DNA of 64,000 nucleotides, from the NCBI RefSeq assembly GCF_002215215.1, contig NZ_CP018632.1, positions 1,353,501 to 1,417,500 on the forward strand, written 5' to 3'. The notes beneath the pieces are model-generated. The model was given only the letters and a program-made list of their open reading frames with translations, ran no database searches and was not told the origin of the DNA. Below, piece after piece: positions 16,376-25,902 of the stretch. The translations under genes and the position numbers were made by a program. Every line of letters starts with the position of its first letter. Position 1 is the stretch's first letter. The stretch is from Granulosicoccus antarcticus IMCC3135. GTDB lineage: Bacteria > Pseudomonadota > Gammaproteobacteria > Granulosicoccales > Granulosicoccaceae.

Positions 16376-17104
16376 ATGTCCCAGAAAATGAATGAATACG
16401 GTCAGCCCATTGGTGAGACGGTGAGCGAGTGGGGGCCAGCACAGCTTCCTCCAAGGGTGCTCATGCAAGGGCGATTCTGTCGACTGGAACCACTGGATAT
16501 TCTGACCCATGTCGATGAGTTGTTCGAGGCTTTTTCGAGCGGGGAGGCAGGGGGGTTGTGGACCTATATGCCTATGGGGCCGTTTGCTGAGGTGGCCGAG
16601 CTGAAGAGCTGGATGGACGCTGCCTGTGCCGGTGAAGACCCTGTGTTCTATGCGGTTATCAATGAGCTGACTGGCAAGGCTGTGGGATTCGCCAGTTATT
16701 TGCGAATCAATCCCGCTGTAGGTCTGATTGAGGTTGGTTTTATAGTGTTTTCGCCGCAGTTACAAAAAACTGCCATGGCAACCGAGGCCATGTACCTGAT
16801 GATGCGTTGTGTCTTTGACGAACTGGGTTATCGACGTTATGAATGGAAGTGCGATGCCCTGAATGCGCCATCACGCAAGGCGGCGCTCAGGTTCGGATTC
16901 AGCTTTGACGGCATTTTCGAACAGGCAACCATTTATAAAGGTCGCAATCGTGACACGGCCTGGTATTCAATTCTGGATAGAGACTGGCCGACAATGAAAA
17001 CAGCGTTTACACAGTGGCTGGCTGAGGATAACTTTGACGAGCAAGGTCAACAGAAGCAGGTTTTGTCACAGCCTCTGGCAAAAGCACAGTCGAATCAAGT
17101 GTGA
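16376..17104 (+). CDS. RimJ/RimL-type GNAT N-acetyltransferase
   Basis: Acetyl-CoA-dependent acetyltransferase of the GNAT fold (RimJ/RimL-like group, about 240 residues). The pattern GKAVGFASYLRINPAVGLIE (strand 4) precedes VGFIVFSPQLQKTAMATEA, where the usual Q/RxxGxG/A acetyl-CoA loop appears in degenerate form, and YRRYEWKCDALNAPSRKAAL matches the RimJ/RimL helix. The substrate is unknown; related proteins modify ribosomal or other N-termini, amino acids or toxins. It stands alone after the divergent Fur-controlled operon, and its 3' end faces the AhpD-like gene. Confidence 0.85.
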   Translation: MSQKMNEYGQPIGETVSEWGPAQLPPRVLMQGRFCRLEPLDILTHVDELFEAFSSGEAGGLWTYMPMGPFAEVAELKSWMDAACAGEDPVFYAVINELTGKAVGFASYLRINPAVGLIEVGFIVFSPQLQKTAMATEAMYLMMRCVFDELGYRRYEWKCDALNAPSRKAALRFGFSFDGIFEQATIYKGRNRDTAWYSILDRDWPTMKTAFTQWLAEDNFDEQGQQKQVLSQPLAKAQSNQV

Positions 17105-17174
17105 CCCGACCGTGCTGCAAACTGGTTTAAAAGGCGCGTAAAGCTTGGCCGATTAAATCAGATCATTGGTCAAA

Positions 17175-17729
17175 TCAAGAAGCTTTGTGCCATTCAAACG
17201 GCTGGAACGCCTTGTCAACGGGCGTGTTGGCCAGATGATTGGTGTAGTTGGACATGATCTTCTGAGACAGACCAAGAACCACTTCAAGTACATGGCGTTT
17301 GGTGAAGCCTGCATCCAGAAAAGTCTGTACAGCCGCATCATCAACGTTGCCACGCTCACGCACGACAATAAGCGTGAAATCTCGCAGTGCTTCCAGATGA
17401 GCATTAGGCAGTGGCGTGACGTTGCGTAGAGCTTCGGTAATGGCATCGTCGACGCCCATCATTTTGGCAATACCCGTGTGAGCCGGAACGCAGTAATGAC
17501 ACGCATTTTCGACATTGATTGTCTGCCAGACAACCGTCATCTCATCCTTGTCGAAGCTGGAGTTGAGGAACAGTTCATGTGCCTCTTGGTAAGCCTTGAG
17601 TAAGCCGGGTGATTCAGCCATGACAGCATGCAGGCCTGGAATCATGCCAAAGGCTTTCAGTGAGCCTTCCAGCAGTGGTTTGCTGTCTTCAGGAGCGCTT
17701 TCTATGGTATGTAGTGTGAAATCGGTCAT
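17175..17729 (-). CDS. AhpD-like carboxymuconolactone decarboxylase family protein
   Basis: Alkylhydroperoxidase/carboxymuconolactone decarboxylase (CMD) fold protein of 184 residues. The redox motif CHYCVPAHTG has Cys77, Cys80 and His84, the AhpD-type CxxC...H arrangement, so peroxidase or thiol-disulfide activity in the cytosol is more likely than lactone decarboxylation. It appears monocistronic. A region of 280 bp separates it from the end of tctA and shows only a short GC dyad near 17930. Its physiological electron donor cannot be inferred here. Confidence 0.85.
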   Translation of the reverse strand: MTDFTLHTIESAPEDSKPLLEGSLKAFGMIPGLHAVMAESPGLLKAYQEAHELFLNSSFDKDEMTVVWQTINVENACHYCVPAHTGIAKMMGVDDAITEALRNVTPLPNAHLEALRDFTLIVVRERGNVDDAAVQTFLDAGFTKRHVLEVVLGLSQKIMSNYTNHLANTPVDKAFQPFEWHKAS

Positions 17730-18009
17730 GGGTAGTTCCTCGATAGTCAGCCCGTTGATTGGGCTAGAGTTGGAAATGATGTTGTTTAAACCTATCGGTA
17801 CAAACTACTCTAATCTGAAACTTTTGGTGTATACGGATTTGTAAAGTCGCGGCTGTTTTGAATGGATCAACGCCGTGATGCTCAGGGGGACGGGCGCATC
17901 GACAGCCGGGTCGGTAATACGGTGGAGGCCTCCTTGCCTCCGGGGTCATGATGAAACATGGACCTGATGACGACACCGACACTTAATGTGCAGTGCCGGT
18001 GCGCTGGTT

Positions 18010-19545
18010 TCAGTCCTTAACAGCACCGATGTCGTCGCGGCGCATGCGTCGACGGATAATTCCGCCCAGCAAGATGGGCAGTACGAAGCCGGTGATTGAG
18101 ACGATCCAGAGACCAATGGCCAGCGGCGAACTGAGCAGAGCGCTCCAGTCACCATCGGATATGGTCATGGCACGACGCAGATTGTCTTCCATGTTGTTGC
18201 CCAGCAGAATGCCCAGAATGACGGGTACCAGTGGAACATCGAGTTTGCGCAGTACCCAACCCAGGAGACCGAAGACGATCATGACCATCAGATCGAAAGT
18301 GGAACCTGAGATGCCATAAATACCGACAAAGGAGATCATGGCAACAATCGGCATCAGAATGCGAGGTGGAATCAGCAGCACTCTGACAAACATGCCGACC
18401 ATGGGGATGTTCATGGCCAGCAACATGAAGTTGCCCAGAAACAGCGCTGCGATCAGGCCCCAGACCACATCAGGATTGGAGATGAACAGCAGTGGTCCTG
18501 GCGTGATGTTCAGTGCCAGCAACATGGCCAGAAGTACCGCTGTAGTACCCGAACCCGGTACGCCCAGTGCCAGCATGGGAACCAGAGCGCCACCCGCGGC
18601 TGCATTGTTACCCGCTTCGGGTGCCGCAACACCTCGCGGATCACCTGTGCCGAAAGTGCCATCCTTGTCGACCATTTTCTTTTCCAGTGAATAGGAAATG
18701 AAAGATCCCAGGGATGCTCCGGCACCTGGCAGTACACCAGCGATGAAGCCGATGAATGAGGAGCGCAACATGGTTGGCGTACAGCTCTTGAGCAGTGCCC
18801 AGGAAGGGGTTATGCGCCCAATGCTGACTTTTGCAGACTTGCCTTCGCCGGTACCATCACCGCGATGTTCCAGAAACAGGAAAACCTCGGACAGGGCAAA
18901 CAATCCGACAATGGCCACCAGAAAGTCGATGCCGTCATACAGATGAACTTCACCGAAAGTGAATCGTGGCACACCGGTCTGTCCGTCAACGCCGACCATG
19001 GCGATCACGATACCCAGGGCCGCAGCAAATGCAGCCTTGGCCTGATTTTTCGAAGTGATGCCACCCAGAGTGGCAAAAGCCAGGGCAAACAGAGCAAAGT
19101 ATTCAGCCGGTCCAAACAACAGGGCAACCTTGACCAGTTGTGGGGCAAGAAATACCAACCCCCAGGTGGCAAAGAAGGCCCCGACAAATGAGGCCACCCC
19201 TGATAGAGACAGGGCTTCTCCGGCGCGTCCCTGCTGCGCCATCGGATAGCCATCCAGTGTGGTCATCAACGCCGGTTCGTCCCCCGGAATGTTGAGCAAG
19301 ATCGAAGAGATACGCCCACCGTACATCGCTCCGTAATAAACGGAGGTCAGTAGAATCATGGCGGCCGTAGGTTCCAGTCCCAGCGTGAAGGCCAGGGGTA
19401 TGAGTATGGCGACACCGTTGGATGGGCCAAGTCCGGGAAGGGCGCCGATGATGGTGCCCAGAAAGCAGCCTACAAAGGCCAGAAATATATGCTGCCACGT
19501 CAATGCAACGGCAAAGCCGTTGAGCAGGGAGTTTAGTGATTCCAT
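18010..19545 (-). CDS. tctA: TTT transporter large permease, system 1
   Basis: Large membrane subunit of a tripartite tricarboxylate transporter, about 12 transmembrane helices in 511 residues. The TctA family motifs GALPGLGPSNGVAILIPLAF at the N-terminus, YGGRISSILLNIPGDEPALM and GVLPGAGASLGSFISY are all present, with the second half repeating the GxxPGxG motif as usual. It couples solute import to an ion gradient. It is the last gene of tctC-tctB-tctA, 15 bp after tctB, and divergent from the tctD-tctE regulators. A tricarboxylate such as citrate is a reasonable guess because of TctD/TctE and the TctC sequence, but not proven. Confidence 0.95.
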   Translation of the reverse strand: MESLNSLLNGFAVALTWQHIFLAFVGCFLGTIIGALPGLGPSNGVAILIPLAFTLGLEPTAAMILLTSVYYGAMYGGRISSILLNIPGDEPALMTTLDGYPMAQQGRAGEALSLSGVASFVGAFFATWGLVFLAPQLVKVALLFGPAEYFALFALAFATLGGITSKNQAKAAFAAALGIVIAMVGVDGQTGVPRFTFGEVHLYDGIDFLVAIVGLFALSEVFLFLEHRGDGTGEGKSAKVSIGRITPSWALLKSCTPTMLRSSFIGFIAGVLPGAGASLGSFISYSLEKKMVDKDGTFGTGDPRGVAAPEAGNNAAAGGALVPMLALGVPGSGTTAVLLAMLLALNITPGPLLFISNPDVVWGLIAALFLGNFMLLAMNIPMVGMFVRVLLIPPRILMPIVAMISFVGIYGISGSTFDLMVMIVFGLLGWVLRKLDVPLVPVILGILLGNNMEDNLRRAMTISDGDWSALLSSPLAIGLWIVSITGFVLPILLGGIIRRRMRRDDIGAVKD

Positions 19546-19560
19546 CAGGATAGGTGCTCG

Positions 19561-19992
19561 CTAGAATCCAAACGGGCCGCGCGCTAGCGACAGTCCGAGA
19601 ATCAGGTGAAAGACGGTGTAGATACCAATTGAGGTCAGTGTTCCGGAGACAATCGACCATAACGGCGTCGTGCCTAGTCGCCAGGTCAGGAAGGCGGCGG
19701 CAACAGCGGTTGCAATCAGAAATCCGGCAATAGGCAGAGCCAGGGCGTAAGCCACCATGACACCGGCAGCAGCGAGTATTTCCATCATCCGGCCAAGACG
19801 TGGCCACTCTGGCTCCACATCGGGTTTGAAGATGATAAACACGCTGGATATGGCCATGACGATGGCAATGATGATTGGAAAGGTTCTCGGACCGACCGGA
19901 TCCGATATAAAACTCAGTTCAATGTGGAAGGCCGCCCAGATGAAAAGCGACGCGAACAAAAGTCCGACGCCACCAAAGATGCGATCACTCAT
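19561..19992 (-). CDS. tctB: TTT transporter small permease, system 1
   Basis: Small membrane subunit with four predicted helices. The start at ATG 19992 (MSDRIFGGVGLLFASLFIWA) gives 143 residues, the normal TctB size; the frame continues 33 codons upstream without homology. The DPVGPRTFP motif after the first helix is typical. Poorly conserved overall, its assignment rests on topology and on lying between tctC and tctA. Confidence 0.9.
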   Translation of the reverse strand: MSDRIFGGVGLLFASLFIWAAFHIELSFISDPVGPRTFPIIIAIVMAISSVFIIFKPDVEPEWPRLGRMMEILAAAGVMVAYALALPIAGFLIATAVAAAFLTWRLGTTPLWSIVSGTLTSIGIYTVFHLILGLSLARGPFGF

Positions 19993-20119
19993 GATGAAAA
20001 ACTCTGGAGTAGGGTGTTTTAAGGGGGAGCAGAGGGGCGACAGAGGGCGGTGCGTTACACCTGAGCCTCGTTCACGTCGCCCGTCTGCCAAGAGCCTGAA
20101 AACAGGCTCCTGGTTACAA

Positions 20120-21106
20120 CTACTTGATCAGGCCAATCTGCTTGGAAAGCTCAGTGATCGAGGCTACTGAGTCAGCCACAAAGGCTTGAAAATCATCACC
20201 TTGCAAGTCAAGTGGCGCCAGGCCGCTGTCTGCCATTTCCTGCTTCCATTCGTCAGAAGCGTAGACCTTGCCGACTGTTTCTACCCAATAGTCATAAGCT
20301 TCATCACTCATGCCGCCCGGGGCATAGAAGCCGCGCCAGTTTGCACCGATCACATCAACACCCTGTTCTCTGGCTGTCGGGAAAGCGGCGAAATCACCGG
20401 CGAGACGCTCAGGTGCCAGTACGGCGATGACACGGATGTCACCAGAATCTACAAAACCCTTGGCTTCGGAGGCGTCGCCCGTGAAGGCCTGTACAGAACC
20501 ACCGAGTACTTGCGTGATGGCCTCGCCACCGCCGTCAAAAGCTACGTATTTGACAGTACGGACATCTTCGATACCGGCTTTGTTAGCTGCCAACAGTACT
20601 TTCAGGTGATCCCATCCACCCACCGCTGAACCACCGGCGATTGCCACTGATCGTGGATCGGTCTTGATCTGGTCAAGCAGTTCGGGCAAGGTTTTGATGG
20701 GGCTGTCCTGAGCGACGGCGATGATGCCATAGTCGGCGCCAACGGAGCCAATCCAGCGAACCTGACTCATATCGTTGCCAGGATACGCACCCTGGGCCAG
20801 TCGAGTCGCGGTCGCAGAAGAGGCTGCTACAATCAGATCGTTGTCACTGTTACGCTTGTTGACTACGGCTGCAAACGCAACGCCACCGCCGCCGCCAGAC
20901 ATGTTAGTGACCTGAAGTGTGCCGGGAATGGCTTCCAGATCCTGCATGGTCTTGCCAACTTGACGACAAGTGAAATCCCAACCGCCGCCCGGATCAGCCG
21001 GTGCAATGCATTCGGTGTTTTCAGGTTCGTAGGCCTGCAGGCTGGTGCTTGCGAGCAGGGCGAGAGACGCCAGAAGCAGTCTGTTCTTGTTCCGAGTGAT
21101 AATCAT
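20120..21106 (-). CDS. tctC: TTT periplasmic solute-binding protein, system 1
   Basis: Periplasmic binding protein with a signal peptide (cleavage about LQA|YEP), 328 residues. ECIAPADPGGGWDFTCRQ followed by NMSGGGGGVAFA are the two loops that hold the carboxylate in TctC proteins. The segment ECIAPAxPGGGxDxTC resembles the Salmonella tricarboxylate-binding TctC more closely than the many BugD/BugE-type relatives. It is the first gene of the transporter operon. The control region of 175 bp upstream is shared with tctD. Confidence 0.93.
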   Translation of the reverse strand: MIITRNKNRLLLASLALLASTSLQAYEPENTECIAPADPGGGWDFTCRQVGKTMQDLEAIPGTLQVTNMSGGGGGVAFAAVVNKRNSDNDLIVAASSATATRLAQGAYPGNDMSQVRWIGSVGADYGIIAVAQDSPIKTLPELLDQIKTDPRSVAIAGGSAVGGWDHLKVLLAANKAGIEDVRTVKYVAFDGGGEAITQVLGGSVQAFTGDASEAKGFVDSGDIRVIAVLAPERLAGDFAAFPTAREQGVDVIGANWRGFYAPGGMSDEAYDYWVETVGKVYASDEWKQEMADSGLAPLDLQGDDFQAFVADSVASITELSKQIGLIK

Positions 21107-21185
21107 TTATTATTCCTGTGGTGAGTCAGTTCCGCCATTTCAGCAATTCATCTGTGACGGCACGTCGTATGTTTTATACTTTGAA

Positions 21186-21203
21186 CCTGTCATGAGCCTG
21201 TCA
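21186..21203 (+). promoter_or_regulatory. Direct repeat, candidate TctD site
   Basis: CCTGTCA occurs at 21186-21192 and again at 21197-21203, 11 bp apart, about one helical turn. OmpR-family regulators such as TctD commonly bind tandem direct repeats of this spacing. It lies in the divergent tctC/tctD control region, next to a TATACT hexamer at 21175-21180. Confidence 0.5.
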
Positions 21204-21281
21204 GTGAGATGAATCCATCGATCAATCGACTGACGAAAAGCCTGTCTTTACAGCCTTGCTGCTGTCCGGAGATCTGATCAA

Positions 21282-21953
21282 ATGCGCCTGTTGCTGGTAG
21301 AGGACACGCCAGATGTTGCCGAAGCCATCGCTGTGAGTTTTGCGCGTGCGGGAGACACACTGGATTGTGCCGCTGATCTGAAACAGGCGCGCGCCAGTCT
21401 CCACGTGCAGCAATACGATGTCCTGATCCTTGATATCAATCTGCCCGATGGCAGCGGTCGAGATCTGTTGGCCGAACTGCGTCGCGAGCGCAACGCCGTT
21501 CCGGTGCTGATGCTCACCGCCAGGCTGGGTATCGAGGAGCGTGTCGCCTCCCTTGATGGTGGTGCCGATGACTACCTGACCAAACCCTTTGATCTGCGCG
21601 AGTTGCAGGCGCGGGTTCGAGCCCTGCATCGGCGTTCGCCGGCGGTGCGCGAACCGACCATTGAGTTCGGTTCGCTGGTGATTGATGTTGCCGGCAAGAC
21701 ACTGACGTGCAACGGTGATGCTCTCGTTCTGACTCGACGTGAATTCAGTCTGCTCGAAGCACTACTTGATCGTCGTGGCAGGGTGGCTTCGAAGGAGCAT
21801 ATTCTGAGTCGCATGTTCTCGTTCGATGAGGCAGAAGTGGGAACCAATGCCATTGAGCTTTATGTGTCGCGCTTGCGGCGTAAACTGGCAGGCAGTCAGG
21901 TTGCCATTCGTACGTTGCGTGGTCTTGGGTACCAGCTTGTTGATGAAGCCTGA
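21282..21953 (+). CDS. tctD: OmpR-family response regulator TctD
   Basis: Two-component response regulator of 223 residues. The receiver domain has the acidic pair at Glu7-Asp8, the phosphorylation site Asp51 in VLILDINLPDGSG, and the conserved Lys in YLTKPFD. The winged-helix DNA-binding domain ends with IELYVSRLRRKL and RTLRGLGYQL. It is divergent from tctC, overlaps tctE by 11 bp and should activate the neighbouring transporter in response to its substrate. Confidence 0.93.
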   Translation: MRLLLVEDTPDVAEAIAVSFARAGDTLDCAADLKQARASLHVQQYDVLILDINLPDGSGRDLLAELRRERNAVPVLMLTARLGIEERVASLDGGADDYLTKPFDLRELQARVRALHRRSPAVREPTIEFGSLVIDVAGKTLTCNGDALVLTRREFSLLEALLDRRGRVASKEHILSRMFSFDEAEVGTNAIELYVSRLRRKLAGSQVAIRTLRGLGYQLVDEA

Positions 21954-23328
21954 ATCCGGCACCTCGCTGACTCGGCGTCTGGCCTTGTCGATTTCAATGT
22001 TGCTGATTGCAGGTGGCGCGCTGGTCAGTCTGGCGGCGCTGGCCTACGGACGCCAGGCGGCACAGACAGCCTTTGATCGTTTGCTACTGGGATCCGCCCG
22101 TCAGATAGAGGCGAGCACCAGTGTACTGGATGGTCAGGTGATGGCCGATATTCCAGTCTCGGCATTTGAACTGTTGGCACTGGCACCTGAGGACCGGGTC
22201 GTCTATCGTATCGTTGGTCATGATGGCAAGACGTTGACCGGTTATGACTCTCTGGTCATTCCAAAAGAGAACATGGCTGAAGTGGCTTACTACGATCTGG
22301 AGTTCGGCGGAGAGCCGATTCGGGTCGTTGCCTTGTCACACCGATTTGCCGAACGAGCATTCAGCGGCACCATTCAAGTGCTGGTAGGCCATACCTTGCG
22401 GGCACGCAAAGCGCTGGCTCAGGAATTGGTGGGCAGTGCCATACTTGTAGTGGCGCTGGTGGGCGTGAGCATGGCAGGCCTTGCCATTTTTGCAGTTTAT
22501 TCGGCGTTACGCCCATTGCACCGTATTGAACGCAGTTTCAGCTCTCGCGATCCACGCGATCTGACCCCCCTTGACGTTGCGGTGCCCAGTGAGCTGACCC
22601 CGGTGGTGAATGCCATCAATCGGTTCATGTCACGTCTGGGTCGACAGATGGAGACGACAAATAATCTCATTGCAGACTCGGCTCACCAACTGCGTACCCC
22701 CGTGGCGGCCCTGCGAGCGCAGACCGAACTAGCCACCGAAGAGTCTGACCCTGCGGCTCTGGCCAAGGCACTGGCCAGGATTCATGCACGCAGTCGCAGC
22801 CTGAGTCGGCTCACTGATCAATTGCTGAATCGTGCGCTGGTCATTCATCGTAATGATTCGGCTGTTCGAACCCTGGTTGATGTCCGCACTGTCGCTATTG
22901 AAACTGTCGATGAGTTCGATATCGACAGTCAGGGTCGATCCCGGGAGCTCAGACTTCAGCTTCCTGAGCATGCTGTGTGGGTGCGTGGCGATGTGCTATC
23001 GCTGCGCGAAGCCTGCAAGAATCTTGTCAATAATGCCTTTGCGCATGGTCAGCCGCCGGTAACGCTGAGCGTCTTTGCGGAGCAGGGCAAGGTCATACTG
23101 GCGGTGGAAGATCGGGGCAAAGGCATGGATCCGCAGACGACATCGAGGGCAGGAGAGCGCTTTTTACAGTCAGAAGAGACTGGGCGATCCGGTAGTGGCA
23201 TTGGTCTGGCCATTGTTCATGAGGTGACCCGGGCACACGAGGGAAGCTTGCGATATTCGGTAGATGAGGTGCAGGGTTTCAAGGTATCCATGGTGCTACC
23301 TGGAGAGAATAATGCCAGCAAAGACTGA
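21943..23328 (+). CDS. tctE: Sensor histidine kinase TctE
   Basis: Membrane histidine kinase. The start at ATG 21943 (MKPESGTSLTRRLALSISML) overlaps tctD and gives 461 residues; the longer open frame lies inside tctD. Two membrane helices flank a periplasmic TctE-type sensor region of about 130 residues (DRLLLGSARQIEAS...). The H-box IADSAHQLRTPVAALR, the N-box ACKNLVNNAFAHG and the G-boxes DRGKGMD and GSGIGLAIVHEV are complete. It overlaps the following binding-protein gene, which suggests that all three work as a unit. Confidence 0.93.
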   Translation: MKPESGTSLTRRLALSISMLLIAGGALVSLAALAYGRQAAQTAFDRLLLGSARQIEASTSVLDGQVMADIPVSAFELLALAPEDRVVYRIVGHDGKTLTGYDSLVIPKENMAEVAYYDLEFGGEPIRVVALSHRFAERAFSGTIQVLVGHTLRARKALAQELVGSAILVVALVGVSMAGLAIFAVYSALRPLHRIERSFSSRDPRDLTPLDVAVPSELTPVVNAINRFMSRLGRQMETTNNLIADSAHQLRTPVAALRAQTELATEESDPAALAKALARIHARSRSLSRLTDQLLNRALVIHRNDSAVRTLVDVRTVAIETVDEFDIDSQGRSRELRLQLPEHAVWVRGDVLSLREACKNLVNNAFAHGQPPVTLSVFAEQGKVILAVEDRGKGMDPQTTSRAGERFLQSEETGRSGSGIGLAIVHEVTRAHEGSLRYSVDEVQGFKVSMVLPGENNASKD

Positions 23329-24409
23329 TCGAAGTTCTGTCCGCCGCTGGTGCCTCATCTTGTGTCTGCTGGTACTATCCGCAAGCGCCTGTGCTCTGGA
23401 AGATGTACGCGAGTTTGGTGTCGAGAATGCCTCTCGCACACTGTTGGTCAGAGGCACTACTGATATCGAAGCGTTTGCACCCGTGATGCTGGCGTTTCTT
23501 GAAACCAGTGTCGACACGCGCATTCGCTACGAGCAATGGGGCTCGAATGCGCTATTCGAGAAAACCGACAATCAATGCCGTCAATCAGAGGCGGGTGCCG
23601 ATGTGGTGATCAGCTCGGCCATCGACCAGCAAGTCAAGCTGGTCAATGATGGTTGCGCCCAGGCTCATCGTTCTGTCTACACACGACGCCTGCCTGAACA
23701 TGCCATCTGGCGTGATGAGCTTTTCGGCATAACGCTGGAACCTGCGGTGCTGGTTTATAACCGGGAGCAGTTGTCGGAAGATGAGGTGCCGCTCAGTCGG
23801 TTCGATCTTATTGACCGACTGCGTCCCAACGACAGTCGCTTTGCGGGACGCGTGGCCACCTACGATATCGAGAAATCTGGTCTGGGGTATTTATTCGCCT
23901 TTGCAGACGCGCAGCAAGCCAGTACTTTTGGAGCCCTGCTCGAAGCTTTCGGCCGCACCGGTGCTGTTGCTACCTGCTGTTCTGCCGAGCTTATCGATGC
24001 CGTTGCCGAGGGACGTTTTCTGGTCGCATACAACGTTCTGGGTTCGTATGCACTGGCGCGAGCCGCCACAGATTCTCGTATTGGCATTGTCGCGCCACAG
24101 GACTACACCTTGACCTTGTCTCGGGGAGCGATGATTCCCAAGGGGACCAGACAAATCGAGATAGCGCGTGCATTCCTGGATTTTCTGCTATCCGACAACG
24201 GGCGGGCAGTGCTCAGCCAGTCGCATTTGATTGCAACTTTCGATGACAGTGATACGGCAGATTTTCCATCGCTAGAAGGTGCCATTCCTGTATTGAGACC
24301 CATACCGCTGTCGCCGACGCTACTGGTCGGGCTGGATCAGATGAAGCGTGAGCTTTTCATTCGTCAGTGGCGTGAAAAGATGGTGTTGCTGCCAGACGAA
24401 AATGAGTAA
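23312..24409 (+). CDS. Periplasmic solute-binding protein linked to TctD-TctE
   Basis: Extracellular solute-binding protein of the ABC (Fe3+/polyamine, AfuA-like) class, 365 residues, not of the TctC family. The start at ATG 23312 gives a signal peptide (RRWCLILCLLVLSASACA). RTLLVRGTTDIEAFAPVMLA begins the mature fold, and VVISSAIDQQVKL, FGITLEPAVLVYNR and LSRGAMIPKGTRQ are typical of this fold. It overlaps tctE by 17 bp, and no ABC permease or ATPase gene follows. The best reading is a dedicated ligand-sensing partner of the TctE sensor domain rather than a transport component. The ligand is unknown. Confidence 0.8.
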   Translation: MPAKTDRSSVRRWCLILCLLVLSASACALEDVREFGVENASRTLLVRGTTDIEAFAPVMLAFLETSVDTRIRYEQWGSNALFEKTDNQCRQSEAGADVVISSAIDQQVKLVNDGCAQAHRSVYTRRLPEHAIWRDELFGITLEPAVLVYNREQLSEDEVPLSRFDLIDRLRPNDSRFAGRVATYDIEKSGLGYLFAFADAQQASTFGALLEAFGRTGAVATCCSAELIDAVAEGRFLVAYNVLGSYALARAATDSRIGIVAPQDYTLTLSRGAMIPKGTRQIEIARAFLDFLLSDNGRAVLSQSHLIATFDDSDTADFPSLEGAIPVLRPIPLSPTLLVGLDQMKRELFIRQWREKMVLLPDENE

Positions 24410-24520
24410 GAGTATTTGTCATCCGGGCTGTAAAAGTTACCGATTGCCATGACGTCATGCCAACTAACTCATCCTCTGGCGGTGCTGATTGTAGAATAAG
24501 AGAACATCACCAATGGTCGA

Positions 24521-25876
24521 ATGCCACTCTTGAAGCCTTTTGGACGTTTATTCCTCACAATCTTTCTGCCCGTTTTTCTGTTCTTCAATACGGGGTTCGC
24601 TGTGGCTGCATCCAAAGTCGAGATCCTGCACTGGGGTGATGACTGGTCCATTGAAGTGGACGGTCAGCCCTTCGAGCTAAAAGGCGCGGGTATGGGGTAC
24701 TCCGATGAAGCCGGTATTGCCATTCTGGCTAAAGCCGGTGGCAACGCTTTTCGTACCTGGGGCACCGAGCATCTGGATGTGCAACTGGCGGCAGCCGAAC
24801 GTCATGGACTCAAGGTGTTGGTAGGTCTCGACATGCAAAAGCAGCTACAAGGTTTTGATTACAACGACAGCGCTGCCGTGGCTGCCCAGCTGGCCATGCT
24901 GAAAGCCAGTATTGATCGCTACAAGTCGCATCCGAGCTTGTTGGGCTGGATCATTGCCAACGAGCCGAACCTCATGATTGGTGCCGATGGTGGTGCGGTG
25001 CAGCCAAACCCGAAGGTCTACGCGGCGATGGGGGATGTTCTGGATTACATTCATGAGCACGACCCTGATCATCCGGCAACCGTGGCATTCGCCTTCACCG
25101 GGACACTGGCAGACGACGTCAATCTGGCTTTAAAATCCATGCCGACACTCGATTTTCTGTCATTTCAAGCTTACGGTGCTCTACCGGCCATTGCGCCCTT
25201 GGTTGAAGAACTCGCTGTCGAACTGCCGTATATGGTCACTGAGTTCGGACCGTTGGGACACTGGGAAATGCCAGCGACGCAATGGGGGCGTGAAATTGAA
25301 GAGGCTAGTGGCGCCAAGGCTGCTGGTCTGGTTGATCGGATGTATCAGGCCGGACTGAACAATCCAGAAGGACAGCTACTGGGCGGCTTTGCCTTTCTTT
25401 GGGGGCACAAGCAGGAACGCACACCAACCTGGTATGGCCTGTTTACCGAAGATGGCGGTCGCACCGCTGCGGTGGATGAGCTTACCCGTCTGTGGACAGG
25501 TCAATATTCTGAGCAACGGGCCCCTTCGGCATGGGGCCTGAGGCTGAATGAACTGCAGGCGACAGAAAATATTGTGCTGGCGCCCGGTGAGTCGGTACAT
25601 GCCAGGCTGCAGGCGAGTGATCCTGAAGGCGACTCCCTGAGTATTCGCTGGCAACTCATGCATGAGGTGCAGGCGCGCAGTCATGGTGGTCATTTTGAGG
25701 CGGAACCTGATGCGGTGAGGCTTGATGCTGGAAAAACCACCAGCGTCGGTGATGTCCATGAAATGATGCTGCGGGCACCGCTGCAGCCGGGAGAGTATCG
25801 GCTCTACGCCTGGGCGCAAGATGGCTCTGGGGGAGTGGCCACGGCAAACTTTCCATTTCTGGTGGCCGCTCCCTGA
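24521..25876 (+). CDS. Secreted TIM-barrel glycoside hydrolase-like protein
   Basis: Exported clan GH-A-like hydrolase with 451 residues. Residues 1-29 form a signal peptide (cleavage about AVA|ASK). The barrel starts with WSIEVDGQPFELKGAGMGYS as in GH2-type TIM barrels. LLGWIIANEPN supplies the acid/base glutamate after strand 4, and PYMVTEFGPLGHWE the nucleophile glutamate after strand 7. A beta-sandwich tail from about residue 345 contains ASDPEGDSLSIRWQLM, a PKD/Ig-like strand pattern. It faces the sulfatase operon convergently. A perfect 12-bp palindrome (CATGACGTCATG) lies about 60 bp before the start. Beta-glucan or a sulfated glycan backbone could be the substrate; this is not decidable here. 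Confidence 0.8.
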   Translation: MPLLKPFGRLFLTIFLPVFLFFNTGFAVAASKVEILHWGDDWSIEVDGQPFELKGAGMGYSDEAGIAILAKAGGNAFRTWGTEHLDVQLAAAERHGLKVLVGLDMQKQLQGFDYNDSAAVAAQLAMLKASIDRYKSHPSLLGWIIANEPNLMIGADGGAVQPNPKVYAAMGDVLDYIHEHDPDHPATVAFAFTGTLADDVNLALKSMPTLDFLSFQAYGALPAIAPLVEELAVELPYMVTEFGPLGHWEMPATQWGREIEEASGAKAAGLVDRMYQAGLNNPEGQLLGGFAFLWGHKQERTPTWYGLFTEDGGRTAAVDELTRLWTGQYSEQRAPSAWGLRLNELQATENIVLAPGESVHARLQASDPEGDSLSIRWQLMHEVQARSHGGHFEAEPDAVRLDAGKTTSVGDVHEMMLRAPLQPGEYRLYAWAQDGSGGVATANFPFLVAAP

Positions 25877-25902
25877 GGGAGTAATCAGTGACGCTCAGAC
25901 AA

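Noticed and set aside
17730..18009. Possible small gene or terminator behind tctA
   Set aside because: Only a 6-bp GC dyad near 17923-17940 without a T-run is seen, and no frame has a ribosome binding site.
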